From an uncultured Ignavibacteriota bacterium (lineage in GTDB: Bacteria > Bacteroidota > Ignavibacteria > Palsa-1295), in assembly GCA_903900335.1 (NCBI GenBank), contig CAIUMP010000039.1, forward strand, positions 1 to 52,492: a DNA stretch of 52,492 nt, given 5' to 3'. Under the pieces are notes generated by a model. It did not search any database. It had not been told where the DNA came from and saw only the letters and a program-made list of their open reading frames with translations. Shown piece after piece: positions 27,030 through 36,204 of this stretch (the stretch's first letter is position 1; each line of letters starts with the position of its first letter). Made by a program: the position numbers and the translations under genes.

Positions 27030-27449
27030 ATGACTAACTTATACTTACACCACCGCAACTCCCCCTCCGACGCCTGGACCGCCGTCCCATCGCTCGTCAC
27101 GGTCTTCCCCAATTCACCTGTCGGTACGCTGCCGGTATCATCCGTTGTCATCGAGTCTGGCCCGCAGGCTGTGACACCGTGCGGCTGCTCTGGCGATAGC
27201 ACGGATGATTCCTATCTCATCCTCCGCGTTGAATGCGCACTGATACCGCTTGCATCGCAACCCGCCATTCTCTCCTTCCTCATCGCCTACAAAACGGCAA
27301 CATACTTCGAAGCGAAGATGACGCGCTATGGGCAAGGCGGATACATCACCGCGACGCTTTCCCAGATCAATGCCGAAGAGAAGAACGGGATGCTGCATCT
27401 TGGATTCCGTCTCGCCGCCGCGCTTGCTGACTCGTTGACCAATACATAA
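27030..27449 (+). CDS. Small phage-like protein of unknown function
   Basis: I use ATG 27030 (MTNLYLHHRNSPSDAWTAVP); the frame opens earlier, but inside the palindrome at 26925-27020. The 139-residue protein has a cysteine-containing loop (VTPCGCSGD) and ends GFRLAAALADSLTNT. It lies 15 bp before the lytic transglycosylase gene. It could be a virion or neck component, without recognised family. Confidence 0.5.
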   Translation: MTNLYLHHRNSPSDAWTAVPSLVTVFPNSPVGTLPVSSVVIESGPQAVTPCGCSGDSTDDSYLILRVECALIPLASQPAILSFLIAYKTATYFEAKMTRYGQGGYITATLSQINAEEKNGMLHLGFRLAAALADSLTNT

Positions 27450-27464
27450 TCACACTGTGCATTC

Positions 27465-28091
27465 ATGTCCACACTCATCACTCTACTACTACTTCATGCC
27501 ACTGCATCCATCCCAACTCTCCTATCCGATACTCTCGACCACACGCTGCTCGTTGATTCCCTCCGAGCGACTCGCACAGTTCTGGTGCCGTATCAAGCAG
27601 AGATCGAAGCTGCTGCTGCCAGCGCTCATCTTCCTGCCGCGTTGCTCGCTGGCGTTATTCAGGAAGAGTCTCGCTTTGAGCCGTTCGCTACTCGCGCCGA
27701 AGCACGATACATGAGAAGCAAACGTGTCCGCCGTGCGGCCGCACGATGGTGCGCTACGCATCGCACCTCTGCGAGCGTCTTCACCGAGTTGCTCGATCGA
27801 TCTCGTTCGTACGGTCTCACCCAGATCATGGGTGAGACCGCGCGGGAGCAGGGATTTGCCAACACCTATCTCGCTGAGCTCTATCTGCCGCGCAACGCGC
27901 TGGAGCATGGCGCGCTCTTGCTGCATCGGTTGCTTGTCCGTTATCACGATGACACACTCGCTGCCATCAGCGCATATAATCAGGGCACTGCACGCAAGCA
28001 TCGTGGTGTGTTCGTCAATGCACGCTATGTCTATCGTGTGACACTTGCGTGGCGTGCCTATGAGCGGCTCTTTCACGAACGCGGAGGATAG
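27465..28091 (+). CDS. Lytic transglycosylase (SLT-type)
   Basis: This 208-residue protein cuts peptidoglycan between MurNAc and GlcNAc, as in phage DNA entry or lysis. Its hydrophobic N-terminus (MSTLITLLLLHATASIPTLL) is probably a signal peptide. The SLT fold follows with LAGVIQEESRFEPFATR (catalytic Glu), SYGLTQIMGETAREQ and LAAISAYNQGTARK. It ends with a helical stretch. The neighbouring membrane protein starts 3 bp downstream, suggesting a lysis cassette. Confidence 0.85.
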   Translation: MSTLITLLLLHATASIPTLLSDTLDHTLLVDSLRATRTVLVPYQAEIEAAAASAHLPAALLAGVIQEESRFEPFATRAEARYMRSKRVRRAAARWCATHRTSASVFTELLDRSRSYGLTQIMGETAREQGFANTYLAELYLPRNALEHGALLLHRLLVRYHDDTLAAISAYNQGTARKHRGVFVNARYVYRVTLAWRAYERLFHERGG

Positions 28092-28094
28092 GCC

Positions 28095-28586
28095 ATGCGA
28101 CCGAACTGGCGCGTTGTGCTCCTCCTTGTAGTGTTGGCTTTTGCCCTGGGATATATACTTTACACTACATCCCCGCATACAACCACCGAGCACATCATAC
28201 ACGAATCCCACAGTGTTCGCAATCGCTGGGACACAGCGCGAGTCTCCGTGATAGTCACACCCACCCACATACATATCGGCGGACATAGCACACACGACAG
28301 GCGCCGTGAGCGCTTCACACTCGACACCATTTTCGTCACCGACACCACCGCCCAATACCCCGACACGCTCTCCGTCTCCTTCACTCCCCGCACCGACAGC
28401 TTCGATCTCCAACTCCGCTTCGCCGCCAGACGCCGCGACCTTCGCATTCCCTATCTTGCTCGGGACTCCCTCTACTCACGGATAGACTCTGTCATTATCA
28501 CCCGAGGTACCGAGCGGCGGTGGTATGATGACGTGTTGCTTGGTATCGCCGCTGTTGTCGCGTGGTTTGTGCTGACGAAGTTGTGA
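28095..28586 (+). CDS. Membrane protein with N- and C-terminal helices
   Basis: This 163-residue protein has a transmembrane helix at each end (VLLLVVLAFALGYILY and VLLGIAAVVAWFVLTKL) and a Ser/Thr/Arg-rich middle. It starts 3 bp after the lytic transglycosylase and may help lysis, like a spanin or holin-type partner; no lipobox or family motif is seen. The function is a guess from position. Confidence 0.5.
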   Translation: MRPNWRVVLLLVVLAFALGYILYTTSPHTTTEHIIHESHSVRNRWDTARVSVIVTPTHIHIGGHSTHDRRRERFTLDTIFVTDTTAQYPDTLSVSFTPRTDSFDLQLRFAARRRDLRIPYLARDSLYSRIDSVIITRGTERRWYDDVLLGIAAVVAWFVLTKL

Positions 28587-28604
28587 TAGCTGTGTCCTTG
28601 TGTT

Positions 28605-28685
28605 GTCATTCCCGCGAACGCGAGAATTCATCCTTCATTATAGCCGGGATGGAAGGGACTGGATTCCCGCGTTCGCGGGAATGAC
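28605..28685. repeat. GTCATTCCCGCGAACGCG palindromic repeat
   Basis: Arms gtcattcccgcgaacgcg (from 28605) and cgcgttcgcgggaatgac (to 28685) are perfect over 18 bp. It ends 29 bp before the terminator at 28714. It shares the GTCATT ends with 1508-1581 and 37843-37931. Confidence 0.85.
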
Positions 28686-28713
28686 AGTGTGGGAGCGTTG
28701 CGAGGAGCAAGCA

Positions 28714-28743
28714 CAAAAAAAACCGGGGCCCAAAGGGCCCCGG
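28714..28743 (-). terminator. Rho-independent terminator of the 28772-32950 gene
   Basis: The minus strand reads ccggggccctttgggccccgg followed by eight T. It stands about 28 bp past the stop codon and also separates the phage genes on the other strand. Confidence 0.9.
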
Positions 28744-28771
28744 CTGTGTATGAAGATACACTACAACCGAA

Positions 28772-31700
28772 TCAATTCTTTTGGACGACAAACTTCTTCA
28801 CCGCTATCATGCGGCCTACGCGTACGCGCGCGAAGTAGGTGCCTTCGGCTAAATGCTCTGTCGGTATCGGCAGCGTGTACTCGCCGTGCGCCGGGTTGGC
28901 GCTGGTGAGGGTCGAAACGGAATTGCCGTTCAAATCCAGAACATCCACCGTCACATCGCCTTCGAAATGCGTGGTGAAGTGAACATTCGCCGTGCTGCCA
29001 CCCTTCGATACCGGATTCGGAATGATCATGAACGTCTTCGACAACGAATCAAGCTGATTGTTGAAGTTGATGACGATGATCGAATCAGAACAATTCAGAA
29101 TGAGATTGTCCGTGATCGTACACGCACCCGAGACGGCCGCGATCTGACAGACCTCACTTGCCGAATCGAACTTCGGATTCGAGACCGAGATCGTGCTCAT
29201 GACTTCGGCAGCAAGTGATGCCGTCATCTTGAGTGTACCGATCACATCACCAGCCGCAGAGCCAGAGTTCGCTGCCTTCGTGAAGTTGTAGATGTAGGTC
29301 GCGTTCGGTCCGTGGATCGAAGAGTTCACTGCCGCGCCTGGTGTCCAGACTGCGCCCGCACTCTGCATCGCACTTGGTGTGAGCACGTTGTCGTTGAAGA
29401 CAAGCGGCACCTTGAGCGTCGTTACACCCGTGGTGCTTGCCACTGGATCGAGCAATACCAGCTCCAGCGTCTGCACATCGTTCGGCTTCATGGATGCCGA
29501 TGTTGCGCCACCCTGAATCCGTACGCAGACGCGCGCGCTGCCCGGAGCGCCGCTTGCCGTGCCGCTCAGCGGAATGCTGCGCGAGTACGGGATCGTCGTC
29601 GAGCTGATCGTCAGCGTAGCGTTGTCCGTCTTGTTCGCATCCTGGAAGACGACCGTGACCGTCAGCACATCGCCCTTGCTCAGGTTCGCTGTGTTGCCGG
29701 GGAGTGCCGTTCCGTTGACCTTGAGCGTCTGCGTGAATGCTGTTCCGCCACCGGCGAGCGTCGAGGTAACCGTTGTCGCATCGCTTGCAGTGACCGTGTA
29801 GTCCATGCCGAGCGGCGTGCAGTTCGCGCTCTTATAGACGCTGTCCTTCGCCATCAAGGTCACAAACGGTGCCGAGCAGGAAACGATCGGTAAGCTATAG
29901 GCAAGCGTCGTGTCCGGTCCAGCGTGAACCGTGATCGTACCCGTTAATGGGCCCGGAGCTGCCATACCGGCAGGATCCACATGCACCTTGAAGCTCAGGC
30001 TGCCACCGGTCGGGACCGTCACTGGGAAGGTCGGAGCCGGTGCGCCAAGCGAGGCATGGGTGTCCGAGAAGTCGATGCCGCTGATCGACATGTCGGAGCA
30101 TGTTCCATTATTCTGGATCGTGATCGTCGTGTCGAACGTCTCGCAGTTCTTCACGGACCTCGAAGCGATCTGGCTCAGAGTGTAGCTGCGGACCGCAGGC
30201 ACAACGACCGCGTGAATATCAACCTGATTCATCGAACCCTGTTGGTTCTCGCTCACATCACGGGTTTCGATAATGATCGAAGTGGAAGGAAGCGCTGGCG
30301 TCGCACTCGTTGGAGCGAAACGAAGCAGCACTGGAATGGAGCCACCTGCCGGAATGAGCGTATGCAATGCTGGCGATACGACCGTCCATCCTTGTCCCTC
30401 ACCCGTGATGCCATACACATGTGCTGGCGAACAAGGCGAGTTCACGATCGAGTCAACTTTCCAGATAGCACTGTCACAGCCCATGTGGAACGTACCGAAG
30501 TCGATCGTGCTGATCTGCATCGTGGTCTGCACCTGCGCGATAGGCGCACCGCTGACAAGGTATGTGCCTGTGCCTGTATCTACACCGTTGTAGTACTTGA
30601 CGATTACACTACCCGACGGTCTGGATGAGGTCCAGTCTGTATCCATAGTGGCACAATACTGCACGACCATCGTGTCGAATCCATTCGGTGGGATCGTCTC
30701 ACCAACATGCAAGCCGCCGGAGAGGATCGTGAAGGCGCCATTGGCCGGGAAGTTCTTCGGCGCAATGCTTGCCACCGTTATGGGCAAACACGCTCGATTA
30801 ATGATCGTGATCTTCTGTGTCTTACACTGACAGTTCGGCACATTCCCGAAGGAGAATGAAGTCGGCGTAGCGGTCCCAGTAAGGTTTATATCATTGAGTA
30901 TCTTATAACTTAGATCCAGCTTGTTTTGCGATGGATTTAAACTATCATGCCCAACATAGTACTGCCACGTCACGGTACCAGGATAGCTGTTCTTCTTTTG
31001 ATCCCGCAAGTGCACGAGCAATCGTACGATGCTTCCTGGAGCGAGCTTCACAGGGAAGTGGATCGGTGGTGGGCCGGAAGAATCGATGTCCATTCCGAGA
31101 TTGGTGATATTCGGACGCTCGAGCGTAACCGTGTCGCAGAGACTATTACCGAAAACAATGAACGAGTCCCTGATAGAGCAAGGATCATTGAAGGTCTTCG
31201 TAATGCTGCGATAATCCGGTGTCGCTGTCGTCGTAACGATAAGCGTCACCCACATGTGGATGATCGTGTCCGGCGCGCCTGGTGCGCTAACAGTGATATC
31301 CTCATAGAGGTCATAGGTACCAGTAGCATTCCACACCATGTGGAAATTCAGCGGCTGATCCACACCTTGCGGAAGGCTAAAGCTGAACGGTGCGACACCG
31401 TCCGTATTCTGGATCTGATTCGTTGCACCTGTGGCCGGATTGATCTTAACAGTGAGATTGCTGCAGGAGTGATTTCCAATGATCAAAGCCGTGTCAAATG
31501 GATCGCACGCCTTTCGGTAGATCACGGCGTGCTTGTTCTGCACATACAGAGATGGCTTCACGCCCGGTCCTGTCACCATGATGGTCGTATCCACAAGCCC
31601 ATTCGCATTGGTGAATTGCAAATGGATGTAGGCTGTGTCCGGAATGGCACTTGTCGGATGGTAGCGGATCGTCACAGAGGAATCGGGTCCGCAGAGGTTG

Positions 31701-32950
31701 TGAGCGCCGAGCCCTACAATGGAGAAATTGCGTTGCGTCGAGTTCGGGGGCCAGCCGATAGTGTCGCCGGTAATGCGCGGGTTCGATCCGCAAGCGATAC
31801 AACTGACCATGCGAAGAATGGTGTCGTTATCCTGACACTTCGCTTTTGAAAAATCGATGTGCGTACCCGAAATAATATGGATGATCGGGTTCGACGGACG
31901 TGGCGCGTAGCTGAGTGCCTTGCCCTGGTATTCCCAGATCTTGTTCGGCCCGACATAGAAGCGCGCGCGCATTGGCGGGCTGATCTGACCAAGCTGCATC
32001 CACACGATGCCATCATTGGTCGAATAGGCAACGCCCGTCTGGTTCGCGTTGTACGGAATGAACATCGAGCAACCGTCACCACCCATCACGCCTGTCGCGA
32101 CATTCGTGTTACCGTTGTTGACTGGCCCATTTACCGTTGCGAAATTGTAACCATTGTCATCCGAGCGGTAGAGTGCACCGTCGCAATCGCTTGTGGCATA
32201 GATAGTATTCGTGCCCGGAATAGCCAGCGCCTGCCAGGTCGAGAGATACATGTGCGAACCCTGCGGATCCGGCAAACGATGCCACGTCTTACCTCCATCG
32301 AGCGTGCGATCCCAATACGGAAGATTACCACTGAAATTGATAGGGCACATCCCGGTCGTCATGACACCGGAGTTGCCGCTAATAGCAAACCCCGTCCAAA
32401 TCGTGGCGGAGTCCTTTTCGAAGACCGTCCACGTCTGCCCACCATCGGTGGACTGCACACCGCCTTCGGCCTGAGTCGCTGCGAAGAGCGTGCCGGTGAC
32501 CTTGTTGAAATACAACCCATTGACCTCATGGGGTGCGTTCGCAAGGAGCTTCCATGTGTGGCCTGTGTCGATCGTCTTCAGGATTCCCGAGAAGGTGAAT
32601 CCACTACCGGTTCCATTACCACGGATACTCGCATATCCCACGACGGAATCACGGAAGGCGAAGTCGGTGATAAAGCCAGTGAAGATGTCGCACGAGCACG
32701 CATTCCAGGTCGCACCGCCATCGGTGGTAATGGAAATACCGCCCGTAACGCCACCAGAAAGATCTCCACCGATGAAGCCGCGCAATGGCGCGCTCTGCGC
32801 ATCGAGGAAGGTCACATCAGAAATGACGAACGGAGCCACCACGTTCTGCGTCCAGGTCTGCGCGAACGACCGGGTGGTCGTGCCGATTAGTGCGGCCAGC
32901 ACGAGGAGAACGAGGGTTGTGATTTTGGAAGGTCGTAAAACTTTACTCAT
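28772..32950 (-). CDS. Large T9SS-exported beta-propeller and Ig-like protein
   Basis: This is a 1392-residue secreted protein with a signal peptide (ITTLVLLVLAALIGTTTRSF). Residues about 30-330 form an Asp-box/BNR-type propeller (ITTDGGATWNA, STDGGQTWTV, RTLDGGKTWHR). A long array of Ig-like strands of the ASPM/SPD-2/Hydin kind follows (about 350-1100), with the pattern NxSC-ITI. A cohesin-like domain comes before the end (VCVRIQGGATSASMKPND...). The last 80 residues (PNPVSKGGSTANVHF ... GTYFARVRVGRMIAVKKFVV) are a T9SS type A sorting domain. It is probably anchored on the surface or secreted. Confidence 0.9.
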   Translation of the reverse strand: MSKVLRPSKITTLVLLVLAALIGTTTRSFAQTWTQNVVAPFVISDVTFLDAQSAPLRGFIGGDLSGGVTGGISITTDGGATWNACSCDIFTGFITDFAFRDSVVGYASIRGNGTGSGFTFSGILKTIDTGHTWKLLANAPHEVNGLYFNKVTGTLFAATQAEGGVQSTDGGQTWTVFEKDSATIWTGFAISGNSGVMTTGMCPINFSGNLPYWDRTLDGGKTWHRLPDPQGSHMYLSTWQALAIPGTNTIYATSDCDGALYRSDDNGYNFATVNGPVNNGNTNVATGVMGGDGCSMFIPYNANQTGVAYSTNDGIVWMQLGQISPPMRARFYVGPNKIWEYQGKALSYAPRPSNPIIHIISGTHIDFSKAKCQDNDTILRMVSCIACGSNPRITGDTIGWPPNSTQRNFSIVGLGAHNLCGPDSSVTIRYHPTSAIPDTAYIHLQFTNANGLVDTTIMVTGPGVKPSLYVQNKHAVIYRKACDPFDTALIIGNHSCSNLTVKINPATGATNQIQNTDGVAPFSFSLPQGVDQPLNFHMVWNATGTYDLYEDITVSAPGAPDTIIHMWVTLIVTTTATPDYRSITKTFNDPCSIRDSFIVFGNSLCDTVTLERPNITNLGMDIDSSGPPPIHFPVKLAPGSIVRLLVHLRDQKKNSYPGTVTWQYYVGHDSLNPSQNKLDLSYKILNDINLTGTATPTSFSFGNVPNCQCKTQKITIINRACLPITVASIAPKNFPANGAFTILSGGLHVGETIPPNGFDTMVVQYCATMDTDWTSSRPSGSVIVKYYNGVDTGTGTYLVSGAPIAQVQTTMQISTIDFGTFHMGCDSAIWKVDSIVNSPCSPAHVYGITGEGQGWTVVSPALHTLIPAGGSIPVLLRFAPTSATPALPSTSIIIETRDVSENQQGSMNQVDIHAVVVPAVRSYTLSQIASRSVKNCETFDTTITIQNNGTCSDMSISGIDFSDTHASLGAPAPTFPVTVPTGGSLSFKVHVDPAGMAAPGPLTGTITVHAGPDTTLAYSLPIVSCSAPFVTLMAKDSVYKSANCTPLGMDYTVTASDATTVTSTLAGGGTAFTQTLKVNGTALPGNTANLSKGDVLTVTVVFQDANKTDNATLTISSTTIPYSRSIPLSGTASGAPGSARVCVRIQGGATSASMKPNDVQTLELVLLDPVASTTGVTTLKVPLVFNDNVLTPSAMQSAGAVWTPGAAVNSSIHGPNATYIYNFTKAANSGSAAGDVIGTLKMTASLAAEVMSTISVSNPKFDSASEVCQIAAVSGACTITDNLILNCSDSIIVINFNNQLDSLSKTFMIIPNPVSKGGSTANVHFTTHFEGDVTVDVLDLNGNSVSTLTSANPAHGEYTLPIPTEHLAEGTYFARVRVGRMIAVKKFVVQKN

Positions 32951-33329
32951 GGGACGAGATAAAGATTTGTTTAAAAGGTAGAAAAATCATGACGAATGAG
33001 CGCACAACTGCACAGCGCAACGATGCCACCCCGAATGGATCAACACGCGAAGCTTGAGTCTGAACAGCCGTAATTGTAACACGTCGGGCCGTGGTAGTAT
33101 TCACCGCCCTACTACGAAGATACCACAAAAAGAAGCCGCAGGGATGAAAAAGGGGTGGGAGGGGCGAGTTTCGTCCACTTGCAAAGCCAACACTGCGAGA
33201 ATTCCCGTACGGCAATATCGGCCACAACCCCACCCCACCCAGGCTGGCCCAACCCAAAACACTTTCGCCCGGACGCGTGTTGACAGCTCAACGCGGTACT
33301 ACATCACCCCGCAATCTAGGATTATTACG
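32951..33329. other. Intergenic stretch without a supported gene
   Basis: A weak TACCTTTT on the minus strand (32980-32973) could be a -7 element of the large T9SS gene. The remainder, including a purine-rich part near 33120-33170, has no recognisable gene or hairpin. Confidence 0.4.
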
Positions 33330-33518
33330 ATGAAATACCCTAAACACACCATCACGCAAGTGCTTTCTCCTAAGCAGGCGAAGCTCGTCGATAATGCGAT
33401 CCGCAGTGGGACACCGATCGTCAATGAGCAGTATGCGCTGACGATTCAGAGGCTCGTGCATGGTACCAATGTCAAGAGCGTTGAAACCAATGCCAGAAAA
33501 CGCGAAGCAAAAGGTTAG
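33330..33518 (+). CDS. Small protein upstream of GNAT (putative antitoxin)
   Basis: The ATG at 33330 gives MKYPKHTITQVLSPKQAKLV and 62 residues, ending in a basic tail. The frame is open upstream but without protein features. It overlaps the next gene by 29 nt in another frame. A small partner overlapping a GNAT enzyme resembles known acetyltransferase toxin-antitoxin pairs, but no RHH or HTH motif is clear. Confidence 0.55.
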   Translation: MKYPKHTITQVLSPKQAKLVDNAIRSGTPIVNEQYALTIQRLVHGTNVKSVETNARKREAKG

Positions 33519-34092
33519 ATTCTCGACCGAGAATGTCGAGATCTGGAGCCCCGATCATGTCGAATATGGTCGGGGTTTTGCGTGTGAAAGAGATGAATTT
33601 GTGGAGTATTGGAATGAGAATCTGGCCAACGACGTGCGCGCCCACGTAGGAAGAGCCTGGATCATCCGGGAGGCCGGTCAATTGGCGGGCTATATTACAC
33701 TACTCACGGATGCTCTGACGAAGAAGGTCCGCGGACAACAAAAGCGATTCCTGGAAGTGGAAGGGATTGAGTATGGTGCGATCCCAGCCATCAAAATCGG
33801 AAGGCTTGCACGAAGTACGGAAGCGCTTGGTGCAGGACATTGTTTGATGGATTGGGCCTTAGTGTGCATCGCTAAAGAGTTGGCTCCCAAAGTCGGTGTT
33901 CGATTTGTGACCGTGGACGCACTCTATGACGCGGATGACCCTGACAACGAGTATGACATTTCGAAGTTCTACGAACGGTTTGGATTCCAGTTTGTGAATC
34001 CAGAAAAACTGCCAACTCCCAAAACGCGGTATCGGAGCATGTTCCTCGACATCAAAGCGCTCGTCGACGAGTTTGCAAAAGCCGGAAGGTAG
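33490..34092 (+). CDS. GNAT-family acetyltransferase (candidate toxin)
   Basis: The start at ATG 33490 (MPENAKQKVRFSTENVEIW) gives 200 residues. The motif order AIKIGRLARSTEALGAGHCLMDWAL (acetyl-CoA loop), then VRFVTVDALYDADD and ISKFYERFGFQFV is that of GNAT enzymes, notably TacT/AtaT-like toxins with a late FYxxFGF. The strict QxxGxG/A pyrophosphate loop is degenerate here, with GAGH. With the overlapping 62-residue partner it is a candidate two-gene addiction unit. Confidence 0.75.
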   Translation: MPENAKQKVRFSTENVEIWSPDHVEYGRGFACERDEFVEYWNENLANDVRAHVGRAWIIREAGQLAGYITLLTDALTKKVRGQQKRFLEVEGIEYGAIPAIKIGRLARSTEALGAGHCLMDWALVCIAKELAPKVGVRFVTVDALYDADDPDNEYDISKFYERFGFQFVNPEKLPTPKTRYRSMFLDIKALVDEFAKAGR

Positions 34093-34125
34093 AATTCCGC
34101 CTCGGCTTAGATAAATTAACCCCGT

Positions 34126-36150
34126 TCAAACCGTCACCTGCTCCTTCTTCGCCCCGACCATCTCCAAAACCCGCGCTCGAATGCCCTCGCGGGTGAGCCC
34201 AACCTCGGTCATCAGCGATTGCGGTGAGCCGTGTTCAATGAACCGATCCGGCAATCCCATGACGCTAATGTGCGGATGCACCGCAGACTTCGCGAAGTGC
34301 TCCACCACTGCGCTTCCGAACCCGCCGAGGATAGTGTTCTCTTCCAATGTGAGGATATGCTTAAAACGTGCACCCAGTCCGTCGAGCAGCGCTGTGTCCA
34401 GCGGCTTCGCAAACCGCGCGTTTGCCACAGCAACGGAGATCCCCTGACGCTCCAGATCTTCTGCGGCCTTCACGGCTTCATACAAGATCGGCCCCACACC
34501 AACGATGGCAACATCCGTCCCATCGCGCATCATCTCACCGACACCGATAGGCAGCGCGGTGAATCCTTCGGCGGCCAGAGGCACACCGATCCCTACCCCG
34601 CGTGGGTAACGAATAGCAACCGGCCCTGTAGTTATCGGTGATGATGCCGTAGGGGTTAACGGCGTTAACCCGTCCCCGAGATTCCGATCATCTGTAACGA
34701 GATTCGGGTTAATGCCATTAACCCCTACCCGATTTGTTGCTGTAAACAGCATATCCCTGAGCTCCTGCTCGTCCTTCGGCACCATGATCGTCATGTTCGG
34801 GATGAGACGCAGGTACGACAGATCAAATGCGCCGTGATGCGTCGGGCCATCCGCACCGACAAGTCCCGCGCGATCCATCGCGAAGATGACCGGCAAATTC
34901 TGAATTGCACAATCGTGGATGATCTGATCGAATGCGCGTTGAAGGAAGGTGGAGTAGATCGCACAGACTGGAGTAAAGCCTTCTGTTGCCATCCCTGCGG
35001 CGAACGTGACCGCGTGTTGCTCTGCAATTCCCACATCGAAGAATCGCTCCGGCATTTCCTTCTGGAGAATGTTGAGTCCCGTGCCATCTGGCATAGCGGC
35101 GGTAATGCCAACAACCTTTGGATTCGCTTTGCAAATCTCCACCAGTGCATTTCCGAAAACCTTTGTGTACTCCGGCGGCTGTGGCTTTGCAACTGGCTTC
35201 GCGATTGCAGCACCAGTGATCTTATCAAACGCACCACCAGCAGCATGATACCGCTGAACATGCGACTCCGCTGGTGCATATCCCTTCCCCTTTTCGGAGA
35301 TAACATGCAGCAGCAGCGGACCGCTCTGCGTCTTCAAGAACTCCAGCATCTCAACGAGTTTGACAACATTGTGTGCGTTGAACGGCCCGAAGTATTTGAA
35401 GCCTAATGCCTCGAACATCATCCCCGGCGTCATCACCGCCTTCATGCCATCAACGAGCTTGGAACCAGCGAAGCGGAGGCGGTCGTGCTTGTCGATCTTA
35501 CCCGCAACATCCCAGACGGAGTCCTTGAACTTCCGAACGGTTGGGTTGGTGATCAGTGTATTGAAATATTCATGGAGCGCCCACACATTCGGCGCAATGG
35601 ACATGCGGTTGTCATTCAAGATGACCAGCACGTCCTTCTTCAGCATCCCGCAGTTGTTCAGCGCCTCGTATGCAATGCCGCCCGTCATCGAGCCATCACC
35701 GATGACGGCCGCAACCTTGTAATCCTCGCCGTTGAAATCGCGCGCCGTCGCAATACCCAGCGCCGCGCTAATGGATGTCGAAGCGTGACCAGCGCCGAAG
35801 ACATCATACTCGCTCTCCTCGCGCTTCAGGAACGGCGCAAGTCCATCCTTCTGACGAATGGTATTCATCCGCTCCTTGCGACCCGTCAAGATCTTATGCG
35901 GATACGCCTGATGCCCCACATCCCAGATCACCTTATCGCGCGGCGTGTCCAGCGCGTAGTGCAGCGCCACCGATAACTCCACGACGCCCAAGCCCGCGCC
36001 GAAATGCCCGCCGATCTGCGAAATGGTATCAATGAGATACTCTCGCACATCCGCCGAGATCGCACGCAGATCGCTCACCGGATACTTCCGAAGGTCTTCG
36101 GGAGTATCGATGTTCTTGAGGAAGGGGTATTGGTCGAAGGATGTATTCAT
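34126..36150 (-). CDS. dxs: 1-deoxy-D-xylulose-5-phosphate synthase with repeat insertion
   Basis: The enzyme makes DXP from pyruvate and glyceraldehyde 3-phosphate, the first step of the MEP isoprenoid pathway. The thiamine-binding motif is GDGSMTGGIAYEALNN (about 145-160, ending in NDNRMSI) and the catalytic Glu is in DVGIAEQHAV (about 370). HQAYPHKILTGR and RDLVGADGPTHHG-like text (DRAGLVGADGPTHHGAFD) also fit. The total of 674 residues exceeds the usual 620-640. The excess, residues about 472-508, lies between RDMLFTATN and GPVAIRYPRG, where homologues have only a few residues, and is coded by the palindrome at 34649-34728. It is stop-free and probably tolerated as a surface loop. Confidence 0.95.
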   Translation of the reverse strand: MNTSFDQYPFLKNIDTPEDLRKYPVSDLRAISADVREYLIDTISQIGGHFGAGLGVVELSVALHYALDTPRDKVIWDVGHQAYPHKILTGRKERMNTIRQKDGLAPFLKREESEYDVFGAGHASTSISAALGIATARDFNGEDYKVAAVIGDGSMTGGIAYEALNNCGMLKKDVLVILNDNRMSIAPNVWALHEYFNTLITNPTVRKFKDSVWDVAGKIDKHDRLRFAGSKLVDGMKAVMTPGMMFEALGFKYFGPFNAHNVVKLVEMLEFLKTQSGPLLLHVISEKGKGYAPAESHVQRYHAAGGAFDKITGAAIAKPVAKPQPPEYTKVFGNALVEICKANPKVVGITAAMPDGTGLNILQKEMPERFFDVGIAEQHAVTFAAGMATEGFTPVCAIYSTFLQRAFDQIIHDCAIQNLPVIFAMDRAGLVGADGPTHHGAFDLSYLRLIPNMTIMVPKDEQELRDMLFTATNRVGVNGINPNLVTDDRNLGDGLTPLTPTASSPITTGPVAIRYPRGVGIGVPLAAEGFTALPIGVGEMMRDGTDVAIVGVGPILYEAVKAAEDLERQGISVAVANARFAKPLDTALLDGLGARFKHILTLEENTILGGFGSAVVEHFAKSAVHPHISVMGLPDRFIEHGSPQSLMTEVGLTREGIRARVLEMVGAKKEQVTV
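34649..34728. repeat. GTAGGGGTTAACGG-type palindrome inside dxs
   Basis: Arms gtaggggttaacggcgtta (from 34649) and gttaatgccattaacccctac (to 34728) belong to the family at 13116-13275 and 23693-23765. The insertion is read in frame. Confidence 0.9.
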
Positions 36151-36204
36151 GCTAGAGTGCGAAGTACGAAGCCGGTTTTGTAGTTCCGTGGAAATGGCAA
36201 AAAA

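Noticed and set aside
27522-28412. A reverse frame across the lytic transglycosylase and its neighbour
   Set aside because: It overlaps two forward genes with motifs and start-stop coupling. It has no domain of its own.
31859-32890. A 343-codon forward frame inside the large T9SS gene
   Set aside because: It is antisense to a clear Asp-box/Ig-like protein and rich in Arg and Thr without domain features.
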